A stretch of DNA of 64,000 nucleotides from Cafeteria roenbergensis. Lineage: Eukaryota > Sar > Bigyra > Bicosoecida > Cafeteriaceae. The translations under genes were made by a program, and so were the position numbers. Under the pieces are notes generated by a model. The model did not search any database and was not told the DNA's origin. It saw only the letters and a list, made by a program, of their open reading frames with translations. Position 1 is the stretch's first letter. Each line of letters begins with the position of its first letter. Shown piece by piece: positions 1-12,000 of the stretch. Location: NCBI GenBank assembly GCA_008330645.1, contig VLTN01000029.1, positions 248,001 to 312,000 of the forward strand. The letters run 5' to 3'.

Positions 1-3000
1 CCCTGGACAACATGGTACGGAGCGCCGTCGCCTGCTCTGCACGAGAGGACGGCTGCAGCGCTGGCGCCACCAGCAGGAGCCGCGCCAGCTCGCTCTCCAT
101 CGCGCTCTCCAGGCGCTGAGCAGCGGACAGCTCCCAGAGCCGCAGTCGCAGGCTGGCCGGCGACGGCATCGCCACACGCAGCAGACGAGCAGCCTGCTCC
201 GCTGACCGGGGCGTGACCGGGTCGGGCCTCCGGCCAGAGCCGCTGGGCGGGTCTGTGGGCGAGCGCTGCACAATTCGCTCAAGCGCTGGCGCCGGCACCA
301 TGCCCGCGCAGACGGCTGAGAGGTCATCCGGAGCCACGTCCAGCGCGGCGAGGGCGTTTCCTGAGAGCTGGAGCAGCAGGAGCGGCTCTGCATCCACGCC
401 GCTCGGCTGGCGGTGGCCGCCCCTCGCCGCGGCACCAGCCGCGACGTCGCGCCCGCCAGCGCCGCCGCCCAATGGTTGCGGCTCGCTGGCATCGACCAGG
501 CCGTCGGCGTCGCCCTCCTCCTCGTCCTCCGCGCTGAGCGGCAGGCGCAGCTCTCCAGCCCCAGCCGCCTCGTCGGAGAACCCCTCCGCCTCCCTGGCCG
601 CGGCTTCGCTGCCGGGGGTGGCGGCGGAGGGTGCCCCGGCCCCTGCAGCAGCCCCGAAAGCGCCGCCCCCGACGCCGATGCCGATGCTGAAGTGCCGGCG
701 GAACGCGGTCGCTGCCGCGGCATCCTCGGCCTCTGTCGGCTCTGCCATGAGCTGCGAGGACCACCACCCGACGACGTCGTCCACCGCCGTGAGGGCCGTC
801 GAGCGACCCTCGTCCCCGCCCTCGGAGGCGGCCGCCGCGACGAACTCAGCCAGCCCGGAGCGCAGGTCACGCCCGCGGCCGGAACCGGTCGGCGCTGCAC
901 CCGCCCCCTTGCCCGCACGGGCAGGCGGCCGTCGCCTCGGCGCAGAGCCACCGGCTCTCACGGCGTCGAGCCACGCGTCGATGGCGAGACCCGTCGCGCC
1001 AGGCATGGCCGCCGCCTGCTCCTCAGCCGCCACTGCCACTGCGAGGGCGGCGTTTCCGGCCACCGTGTCGTCGAGCCTGGACCGCGCCTTGTCCAGTCGG
1101 CGGGCAGCCGACGCCCTGTCGATGGCTGCCCGGGCCGCCTCCCGCTCCCGCTCCGCGCGCAGCGGCGCCAGCTGCTCTGCCGCAGCCGCGCGCAGCGTAG
1201 GCGCCACGCCTTCGAACCGGGAACGCACGTTGCTCCGCGCCTCCTCCACCGCCCGCTCTGCCTCGATGCGGGCGGCTTCCACAGCGGCCCTGCCGAGGGC
1301 TCTGCCGGCAGAGCGGCCCCGGGCTTCGGCCTCCTGCTTGCCGTCAGCAAGCGCCACGTCTGCGGCGTGCGCGGCTCGGCTGAGAGTTGCCCGAGCGGCG
1401 TCGCGTCGCTCAATCGCGGCGGACACAAGGGCCGCGTCGACGTCCCTCTGCCGCGCCAGCGCCGCGTGCAGCTCTGCCAGCGTTGCCTCCGCGTCCTCCG
1501 CCTGAAGGGTGAATAGGGAGGCCTCGTCGTCGGCCTGCTGCAGCTCTGCCTGCAGCGCGGACACGCGCGCTCGAACAAAGCCCGCCGCCCGCCTCGCCCT
1601 GGCCAGCAGCGCACCGTACCCCAGCGTGGCGGCATCGAGCGACGCCTCTGAGCGACGCCTCGACGCTGCGTCTTCGAGCACGGCCCCCTGGCGCAGCCGG
1701 GTCGTCTGCGCGCGGACCACGGCCAGCGCCATGGGGGACACCACCCTCGGCTCCATAATGGCAACTTCCGCTGCGGCGCGGCGCGCCAGCAGCGCGGCCT
1801 TGTCGGCCTCCGCTCGCAGCACTGACGCCCGCACGCCCGTTGGAAGCATGTGTGCTGGCAGAGCGCGCCGCGACGCCGCCGCCGCCGCCAGTTGCTGCTG
1901 GTGCTGGTGCTGGTGCTGGCGCTGCTGATAGCTGGGGCTCTCGCCGTCCTCGCCGTCCTCGCCGTCCTCGTCCGGGGTCCAAGCTGCCCGGGGTCTGACC
2001 CGGCCTGCGCCGCGCGCCTCCTCCGCCTCCGCCTCTTCGGCCCGCTGCTCCGCCTCGGCGGCCCTGCGCTCTGCCGCTTGGGCCCGGACCCGGACCTCAG
2101 CGAATCTGTGGAGGTCCTCGGCGAGAGACGCTTCGAGTCGCTCCGAGCGGGCGTGCAAGCTCCGCAGCTCCGCACTCAAACTCCGCTCCTCCTCCTCCAG
2201 CTCCTCAAGCTTGGCGCCCGCAGCTGCAGCGGCGCGCTCCGCTCGGCTGTGGCCACGGCCCGTTCCGCCGGCATCCTTGCCGCCAGCCTGCCCGGCGTCA
2301 GGCGACCTCCTCTCAGATCCGCCGCTGCGGCCGTCGTCAGAGCCATCGGCAGCGTCGGCGCCGCCGAGGTATCCACCGCCAGAGCCGGGGCTGAGCGCGG
2401 CAGCTGCCTGCCGTGCGATGCGGCTTGCTGCCCGGGACCCCGCCTGCGCGAGGCCGCGTCGCTCTCCGCCGGGAGACGGAGACGTCGCCGCCGGTGCCGA
2501 GCCAGGGGAGGACGTCGGCGACGTCGTCGGCCCGTCCTCGTCGCTGCGCTGGCTCTGCTGGCTCTGCTGGCTCTGCTGCAGAGCCCGCGAGCGCTGGCGA
2601 AGGGAATCCGCCTCCTCCTCCAGCGCGGCCAAGGACGACCGCAGCGCATGCAGGCGGCGGCGCAGCCTGCCCTCCCGCTCTGCCGGCGTGTCGTCGCCAT
2701 GAAGCATGCCGTCAGCCAACGACAGTGACGCAAGCGACGCGGCGGCACTCGCAGCAGCAGAGCGGCCGTGAGGCCCCGCGGGCCCCGCCGTCGACCGCTG
2801 GTCGCCGCTAGCAACGCCCTGCGCGAGCTTGGCAGAGCGCACTGCAGAGCTCACGGCCCGCTCAGAGGCGTCGATCGCGGCCGCGGCCCCAGCGAGCTGC
2901 TCCCGCTCCGCCTCCGCGGCATCGCCCGCGGCCTGCAAGTCCGTAAGCTCTGCCTGCAGAGCCATCAGCTCTGCACCAACTTCCTCGACGATGTCCTCGT

Positions 3001-6000
3001 CCGCGACGCCGTGGCGGACGGCTCGACGCAGCACCAGGGTGCGCTGCGCGTCGGGGCTGTCGGCGGCCTCGGCGTCGTCACCGGCGCCGACGGCATAGCC
3101 GGCGAGGTTGCGGTCACTGGCCGAGGCGTCTGCCGCAGCGGCGGCGTCGGGCGACCGCCGAGGTGACACTGCGCGCTGGGCCTCGCCCGGAGTGGAGACG
3201 GCGGCGGCTCCGCCGTCGCGAGCGGCCTGCAACGCCTCCAGGCGGCGCCGGAGAGCGTCCAGCGCAGGCGTGGATGACGTGTCACCGGCAGAGCCGCCTC
3301 CGTCTCCAGCGGGCTCCTGCGCCGAGCGATGCTCCGAACCGGCGCGGGCTCCTGCCGTGGGCGCTGCTGCGCCGTGGGCGTTGCTGCGGTCGGTTGGGCG
3401 GTTTGCGGGCGCCCACGGGTCCGGGATGGCCCTCCCAGCCACAGTCGTGTCCGGGACGGGCAGGATCAGTGCGCCGCTTGCGGTCTCGATGCGTGCTGCG
3501 GCGGTTTCGGCCCTTGCTTCGTCCATCGCGTCCGTCAGGGCATCAGCGACCAGCGCCGCAGAGGAGGAGGAGGAGGAGGAGGAGGAGGAGGCTGGCACGG
3601 CGTCCGTCGCTGACTGGGTCGCTCGAAGCATCGCCGCGTGCATACGGAGCGAGCCCACGGCAACGGCCAGCGACCGCGGCACGGTGGCAGCAGCCCCCCG
3701 GGAGGCGGAGGCCGCCGCCCCCACCACGCTCCTCACCAGGGCCAACGGCAGGGTTCCGGCAGGCGCTCGCGACGCGGCCGCGACAATCCTTCGTGCCGCG
3801 GAGGAACCGCCACGCGAGAGCTGCAGCGACGTCGCCACGGCAGAGCCACGAGGAGTGGACCCGCCGCTGCCGAACCGGCTGCTGGCGCGGCTGGTCCGGC
3901 CGCTGGGAGACGGCTGCGCTGCGGCCGCCACGGCCAGCGCGTGCATTTCAGCGGCGTTGGCGGGCCCGCCGCCGCACCACGTGGTGCGCGACGCCGGCAG
4001 AGCCCTCAGCGGGACGTCGAACGACGCTGGGCGCTGGCACCAGGCCGCGCCCAGTCCGGGAGCGTGCGGGGAGGGCGGGGGCGTCGCCCCGATGGCACCC
4101 TCCTCCAGCAGCAGGTGGGCCACTGTGCCGCGAAACGGCACTCGCGGGGGCGCGCAGGGCGCCAGAGCGGCTGCCAGGCGAGCAGCGCGAGAGGGCCGCC
4201 CCGGATCGGCGGGCGCGGCGCCGCTGTCGGACGAGAGTGGCAGCACCGGGCTGCGCATTTCCCCAGCGGATTCGGCCGAAACCGCCGCGAGGGCCGCCTC
4301 CGCGGCAGCTGCAGCTCTGCCATCCACTTCCTGGACTGCAGGCAGCGTGTCCAGGAGCTCTGCCACTTTGCCCCTGAGTCGGGCGTCGGCGAGGGACCGC
4401 GAAGTGGCGGCGGAGCGCGGCAAGCGCAGCCCCAGCTCTGCCGCCGCCTGCAGCACCGCATCGATGGCGTCTCGCGACACGATGCCAGCCGCGTAGGCGC
4501 ACGCGGGCGCGGCAGCCATCGCCCACAGCAGGAGCGCGAGGATGCGGGGAGAGGCCTCCGTCGCCGCGGCGGCGACGAGGCAGCCCCCGGAGCGACCGCG
4601 GCGCGCGCGGGCGGAGGCGCTGTCCGGCGAGCGGTCCGCGACGCCAGGGCTGCGCGCAGAGCCCCTTGGCGAGCGATTGGCGACGCCTCGCGGGCTGGGT
4701 CCGCTCACGGCCGCGTCAGTGTACACTGTGTCAGCAAGTGCTTCGGACGCCCGGCCAAACAAAATGCCGCCAACGTCACGGATCGACCACACGGACGACG
4801 GCGACGACGAGCCCGCCCCGGGCATGCCGCCCCGTCCACGATCGGCGAAGCCGCCTCCAGGACTGCCGTTGGGCGATGCCGCTGCCGCCCCGGCTCTGGC
4901 CCCGTGCAGAAGGCGTTGGTTGGCCAGCGCGGCGCCCCCGCCGGAGGTGCCGTCGTCGCCGTCGTGTTCGCCACCGTTGCCATCGTCGTCGTCGTCGTCG
5001 TCGTCGTCGTCCAGGTTCACCGCGAAACCGCTGCAGGCTGCAGCGCCCTCCGCTGAGTCTCCGGGCCCTCCGGCAGAGCCCGACCCCTCCGTTCGACGTC
5101 GCTCCTCCTCCCTCGCACGCAGGGCGGCCCCAATGGCCTCAGTCAGCGCGCGGCGCGGAGGAAGGAGCCCCCACGCGAACAGGACGTCGGCAGTGGTCGC
5201 CTCGGCCTCCTCCTCCTCCTCCACCTCCTCCCCGACGGCGGCCACGCCACCGGCAGCCGCGCCGCCGCCCTCGGCGCGCGCCCGGCCTCGCAAGCCACTC
5301 AGCCCCCCCCTCGACCCCGCGGATGCACGCCTGGCAGAGCCGCTGCCGAAACCGCCATAGCCATAGCCATAGCCGTTGCCGTTGCCGGAGCCGAAGCCGA
5401 AGCCGCCAGCGCCGTAGCCATCCAGCCCGCCCTCCCTCGCGCCACGGCCCCCAGCACGGCTGGCGCCTCCGTATCCGTGCCCGTCGACACCTCCGTCGGC
5501 CTCATGCGCGGCAGCCTCTCGCACCGCCCAGCTCCGCGCCTGCGCGCTGGCCGCAGCACGCATGCGAGTGTGCCTGGCCGGGGCGTTGGCGGTCCCCCCA
5601 ACGGCCAGGTCCACCGCCGCCCACGCCAGCGCCGCTGCCGCCGGGAGCTCGCCGGCTCTGCCGTACAGAGCCACCAGGGCTTCGGCGTCGCGGCCCAGGC
5701 AGGCCCAGCCGAGACACCGCTGCCCCGCCGCCACGGCCTCGATGCGAGCGAGCGGGCAGGCGCTTGCGTGGGTGACCCTGATGCGGGCGATGCCAGCCGC
5801 AGCGCCCGCCGGCGACCGCTGCACGCCGGCGGGGTCGGCCCCCGACAGCACCGCCAGACGCGGGCCGGAGCCCGTCGCCCACAGGCTGGCCGCTAGGCTC
5901 CCGAGGCGGACGGCGACCGACGGACCGGCAGCCTGCCAGCCGCGCCCCGCCTGCGCTGCTGCTGGCCGCCGTCCGGCTGCGAAGGACGCGGACGGCGATG

Positions 6001-9000
6001 CGGCCATCGGCGCCGCAGCCAGCGACGCCGGAAGCTCCTGGGCGCTCACTCCCGGAGCGCTCGCCGCGGCGGGGAAGCGGGCGCCGTCCCGGAGCGCCGC
6101 CCGGCTGAGCCCGGCCGCTGCCTCGATCAGAGCCGTCATCGCCGCAGGGGCCAGAGGCACGCCCTCCGCCGTGACAGCCTCCGCCTGCCGCAGCGCCGCC
6201 AGGACGTTGCCCCCGGCGCAAAGCGCGGCGATGCGGAGCGAAGTGGCAAACGCGGCAGAGCCGGTGAGCAGAGCACCCGCACCTTTGCTGCCTCGGGCGT
6301 AGCTGGCGCCGCCGGCGTCGCTGCCGTCGCGGCCGGCGTCGGCATCCGCTACCCACCGTCTGGCGAGGTCTGCGCCGCTGGGCGACCAGTGGCCAGCCAG
6401 ACAGGCGCTCGGCCCGCCGCCCGCCGCGGCCGCTCTGGCAAGCGCAGCCTGGTGCCAGACGTTGGCCGTCGTGGCGACGTCGGTTTCGCCGGGGGGCTCC
6501 GGCCCAGCGGCGCCGAGCAGACCAATGTGCGCTGTGGGGAGGGGCCACGCCCAGAAGGCGCTGTCGGTGCCAACGGCTCTGCCGGCCACTGCGGCGAGGA
6601 CCGCGCCGATGGGGTGGGCGCCACGCATTGCCGCCGCCACGGCCACGGCCTGCGCCGTGCCTGCTGCCCAGGCCAGTGGCGGGGCATCTACCGTCCCGTC
6701 CGCCCTGCCCACTGCCCCAACGAGCGTGCGCACCTCCTGGTCCAGGCCGGCGCGCGCCATGGCGGGGAGCAGCGCAGCCAGCGCCGGGGCGTCGAGCGAC
6801 AGCGCCGCGCTCTGCCACGCCTGCCGCCGCGACGCCTTGGCAAGCGACTCCACGGATTCCACCACTGCGGCGTCGAGCGGCTCCGCCGAAAACGGCCCCG
6901 CCAGCAGGTCGGCGCCCCGCGGGAAGGCCACGGTGACGGCTCGCGCTGCCGCCTCGGAAGCCATCTCCGCGGGAGCGTCGACGTCGGCGGATCCGGCAGA
7001 GCCAGGCGGCACGGTGCCGGGGGACGAGGGAGCGGTTGTGCGGGCCATCCGCTGCGCGAACGTTGCAAGCGCGGCGGTGGCAGCGTCGTTGCCCAGGACG
7101 CCGGCGAGAGCCTCGTGCGCCACCGACGGCACCAGCGCAAGCATGTCCGTGGCCGTTCCGGCGGCCGCAGCGGAAGCGGTCGGGGCTGCTGCGTCGGCGC
7201 CCAGGCCGGCAAGAGCCGAACGGCCGCCGGGAATGCCCCGGCGGGTGCTGCTCCCTGCAACGGCCACTGCGCCCCGCGCGACCACCAAAGCGTCCGACGT
7301 GCTGTCGTGCCGGAGTGCCTCGGCGTCGTACGCGCCCGCCCCTGCCGCAGCCAGCATCACGGATCTCAGCAGCGTGCGCGCCTGGAGGGGCCTCCCGCCC
7401 GCTGCCATCACCCAGGCCACTGCAGCCAGCGTCTCCACCGTCAGCGGCACACCGGCGGCCACCATGGCCGTGGGGACCTCGCAGGCCGCTGCCAGCGCCG
7501 TTGCGGCCGACGACCCGTCGACGGTGCCTGCGCCGGCGCCGGCCTCCGCCGCTCGCGCCAGGCACCACAGCAGAGAGTGCCACTGCGCCCTAGGGGCCTC
7601 GCATGCGCCCTCGAACACCTCTGCGGCCAGGCTTGTCCAGCGAGGGGCCTCCTCGGCCCCGACACCGTCCTCGCCCCAAGCGCCAACACCGCTGCCGCCG
7701 CTGCCGCCGCTGCCGCCGCTGCCGCCGCCGCCAGGCGAAGCCCCATCGGGCGCTTGCCAGTTCGCAGCGGCTTTGCGAAGGCCGGCGGGCACGGCCGGGC
7801 CGGGAAGCGGCGCCCCAGCAGCCCTCCCGAAGGCGCCCAGCTGGTGCCACGGCCCCTTCCCGGCGTCAGAGTCTGCGCCCGGGGCGACTGCAGCGTCCCA
7901 GGCTGCCAGCACGGCGGCCGAGTCGCCCACCGCCGCCGCCGCTCGCATTCGTGACGACGTGGTCTCCCACCCGCGGAGCACCCAGGCCACGAACGCGTCG
8001 CTCGCTCCGGCTGCCTCCAGGGCGGCAGAGCCCGCTGCCATGGCGGACGCCAGCGAGGACGAGCTGGCTGCTGCTGCGGACACGGCCGACGCAGCGCTCG
8101 ACGGAGCCTTGCCGCGCGCTCTGGCGGCGCTGTTCCGCGGCTTTGCCTCGAGACACGTCGCGATGAGCTGGGGCGTGGGGGCCCCCAGCGCCGCTGCCAT
8201 GCCCGGTGACGTGCGTTTGCCGGCCAGACACTGGCCCGCCACCTCCGCCGGCGACAGGCCCGCTGCGGACAGCGCACGAGCCAGGCCCACTGACAGGGCT
8301 GCCGCGTCCTCGGCAGCCGCTCGCACCGGCCTGAAGGGCAGCGGCGAGAAGGCGAGCAGCGCGATTCCCGATGACGTCATCGAGGTCGAGCCCCCGGCCG
8401 ACGCAGCCGCGGCAGAGCCCCCGCCTGCTGCCGAGAGGGTCGTCCGGCCCGACACCAGCGCTGCGCCCCGGGCCAGCCCAGCGCCGGCCGCGTCCGCAGC
8501 CGTGCCCCAAGGCATGGCCAGCAGCGACAGGCTCTCGTGGCCCTCGGCGCCGCAGTCGAGCAGCGTCGGCGCCAGAACCAGCCACAACGCGCCGGCGGCC
8601 CCGCTGCCCTCCAGGCACCGCCGGACGGCTCCGGGGCCCGTCGCGGCCAGCGGCAGCCGCCGAGCGGCCGAGCGCAGCCGCGCCGCCGACCCCGCAGCGC
8701 CCGCGTCGCCCCCGCCAGCGCGGTCGACGGCGTCCTGTCCGGCTGAGTCCGCCGCCCACTCCGCCGGCTCCACGCCCAGCCCCGGCAGAGCCGACGCAAC
8801 GGACACCTCGGCGTACGGCCAGCATCCCGCCCCCTGCGGCACGCCGCTCAGACTCGCCGCCCACGCCAGCATCGAGGCTGCCGCCCGCGCCGGGGCCGCC
8901 GAGGGGTCGTCGTGCTGCTGGAACTCTCGGCACGGCGCCGCCGCGACCCACGGGCCTGAGCCGCTCGTCAGTGCCCTGCTGCCGAGCAGCTCTGCTGCCC

Positions 9001-12000
9001 AGGGCAGGCCGTGTGCCACGTGGCAGTCTGCGGAGCCGGGACCAACGTCAGCGTCGTCATCTGCACCAGCCACCGACGACGCCCCCGACGTCGACGCGGA
9101 AGGCACCAGGCTGGTGTCGGGGCTGCTGACAGTGTAGCGGCGCGCGGCCCTGAGCGCAAGGGCCGAGCGCTTTCCAATCAGGGCCCTTTCACCGGCCAGT
9201 CCACTCTCAGTCACGCTTGAGCGGGCCGAGCCGCCGTTCCCGGAGGCGGACGCCGCGCGCCGGGCTTGCGATGGCTGGCGCTCCCCCGGCCCGACCAGGT
9301 CCGACAGACGGCCGAGGAGGTCGGTGTCCGATGGGGGCGCCCCCGCGCCGAGCGACGACGTCAGCGCCAGCAGCTCACGGGCGGAGGATCGGGCGCGCAG
9401 CGACGACGGCTCCCTGTCACGACCCGAGGCAGCGAACGAAGCCACCGCCGCCGCGCGCGCTGACGCCGCCGCGGCCGCAGACGACGACGACGACGACAAC
9501 GTCGTCGTCGAGGCTGCGCCGCCAAAGCGATTGCCAAACGCAGGCCCACCAGCAAGGCTGGCGGAGGCAGCCGCTTCGGCAGTGACGTCGTCGATCGTCC
9601 GCGGCACGCGCTGCTCTGCCGCCGCCGCAGCCGCCTCCGCCGCCGCCCACTCAGCCACAGCCTCCGGTTGGCCGGCCATGGCGCGGCCGCGGCTCCGTGC
9701 CTGCGCGGCGCTCAGCTGCGAGACGCGCCGCCGAAGCGACGCCATCAGCAGTCTGGCAGCGTCGGCAGAGCCGTGGGACGGCACCTCCGGGCCACTGGCA
9801 GAGCCATCGGCAGAGCCACGAAGCGGTGGGCTGTGGCGAGCCGTTGGCGCCGGAGTGGAGGTCCCTGACGTCGGCGGGGCGTGGGCCCCGCCGCCACGGC
9901 CAGCGACTGCCAGAGCAGACGCAGTCGCAGCAGCGCCGCCCGGCCCGGCCGCTCCCAGTCCGGGCGGCGCGGCCGCGGCCGCGGCCAGGGCCTCCGCCAC
10001 CAGCATCTCGCCAGCCTCCGCTGCCTCGGTCACGCAGGCTCCCGCGGCGGCCCAGGACCCCGCTGCCAGCCCCTCGACCGGCCCCTGCAACAGGGCCGCG
10101 CGGGCGGCGTCGGCGGCCTCCGACCCTGCCGACCGCACTCCAGCGCCGCCGAGGCCGCCGCCGTGGCCGCCAGCGGCGGCCGCCGACTGCGCGTGCGAGG
10201 CCACTGCTGCCAGAGCGCGCTGCACGGCAGGACAGCGCTGCGCGTCTCTCAAACAGCCTAGGGCTTGACGGGCGAGCCCCTCCGCGCACAGGGCGCCTGC
10301 CAGCGACGTTGCCGCAACGGACACCGCGACGGCGAGCTGGGGCGTGTCGGCTGCCGCGGTGAGCTGATCGAGGGCAGTGCCGGCCACGTCGACCATGCCT
10401 CCCGCTGAGAGGGCGATGACGACTGCGGCCGCGACGGGCGGCGACCGCAGCCATGCCGGGCGCAAGCCTGCGCTGTGCTGGCTCTCAGCGGCAGCATTGT
10501 CTCGCTTCAGGAAGGTGTTGGCAACGGCGGCGGCCGCCCGCCAGCGGCCTGCCACGGCCTGCGAGGCGATGGCTGCCGCGTACAGGTCCCCCGAAGGCTG
10601 CAAGCCGCCGCGAAGGGCAGCGAGCACGGACGCGAGGGCCCTGTTCGGGGCCCCCGCCCTTGCGTGCGAAACCGCAATGGAGGCAAAGGTGCTGCTGACG
10701 GGAGCCAGCGGAACGCCCGTGGACGTTCCCAGCATGCCCTGAAGAACGGCCAGGCCGCCGCCCACAGCTGCTACGGCGGCGGCGGCGGCGCCCGAGTGAA
10801 GGCCGGGGCCGGACTGCGCCGCGAAGGCATTGCGCGGGGAAGGCGCGGGGGAACAATGCGCCGACACGAGAGTGGCAGGGGACCCCAGCAACGACGCCGC
10901 GGCAGTGACGGACAAGGACCTGTGCGATTGGCTAAGGAGTCCCGCTCCGCGGGGAGCAGGAATTGGGCGACCAGGCCACGGGGCGCCGCTGCGAAGCCGC
11001 GACCCGGCAACTCCACTGCCGTCTCCGGCAGCGGCAGCAGCGGCCGACGCACCGGCGGCACGGGAAGCTCCGGCAACACCGGCCGGCGCTGGCAGGAAGG
11101 CCGCTGGGAGCCCGCCTCGGCTTGTGGCGGCTCTGCCAGCGAACATGGGCGAAACCGTAACCGGAAGCACGTCAGCACGGGCATGGCTGCCCCCAGCCGC
11201 CGCCGCCATTCCCGCCGCCGCCGCCGCCGCTCCGCCGGCAGCATCGCCGGCCGCCGCCCCCCCGACTGCGCCGTTGGCGAAGTCCTGGAACGGCTCTGCA
11301 TTGAAGAGCTCTACCGACCAGACGTCGACGTCTGTGTGGGTGTCAGCGCCGATGTCGGACCCCGGCCCGCCGCCGAGGTTCTGCTTGGGCCAGTGGCGTC
11401 GGGGCGCCGCGCGCGCCGCGGCGAGCAGCAGCGCGCTGATGGTGGCGGGGTCGTCGGCGCCAGCCCTGGAGCCCTGCGCTGCGCGGAACATCTCTCGGGC
11501 CTCGGCCAGCCTGCCGGCCCTGCCAAAGGCCTCCACCAGCGACCTCATCATCCGGGCGGTGGGCGCGATGCCGGTGCGTGCCATGTCGGAGAAGGCCTGC
11601 TTGGCCTCCGCGGCCGCCCCGGCCGCCGCCAGCGCCTCCAGCAGGGCCTCGAAGCTCGCGCCCTGCAGGCGGGGCGGCCTGCCAGTGGCTGCCGAGGCTG
11701 CCAGCGCCGCGTCACGAAGGATGCGAAACACCCTCACTGCGTCCGCCGACCGGCGCTGCACGGCGTAGGCACGCACGAGGCCAGCGTAGCAAGGCTCGCT
11801 GGGGCCCCGCCGCAGCCACGGCGCGACCGACAGCGCCAGCGCCCAGCGTCCGGCCTGGCGTCGCAGCTCCGTGGCAAGCATGGCTCGCGGGGCGGAGCAG
11901 CTGGAAGGAGCCGGCAGAGCCGCGTCGGGCGAGAACGGAGTGGCCTCGTCCGCAGTCCTCGCCGCCTCCTCGGCAGCCCGAACGGCCTCTGCCACCGCGG

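Noticed and set aside
6462-9137. Plus-strand open frame of 891 codons
   Set aside because: It lies antisense to the PPR-like part of the RhoGEF gene, sharing its G/C-rich third positions. Composition is Ala/Ser/Arg/Pro-rich with no domain, as expected for a shadow frame in very G+C-rich DNA.
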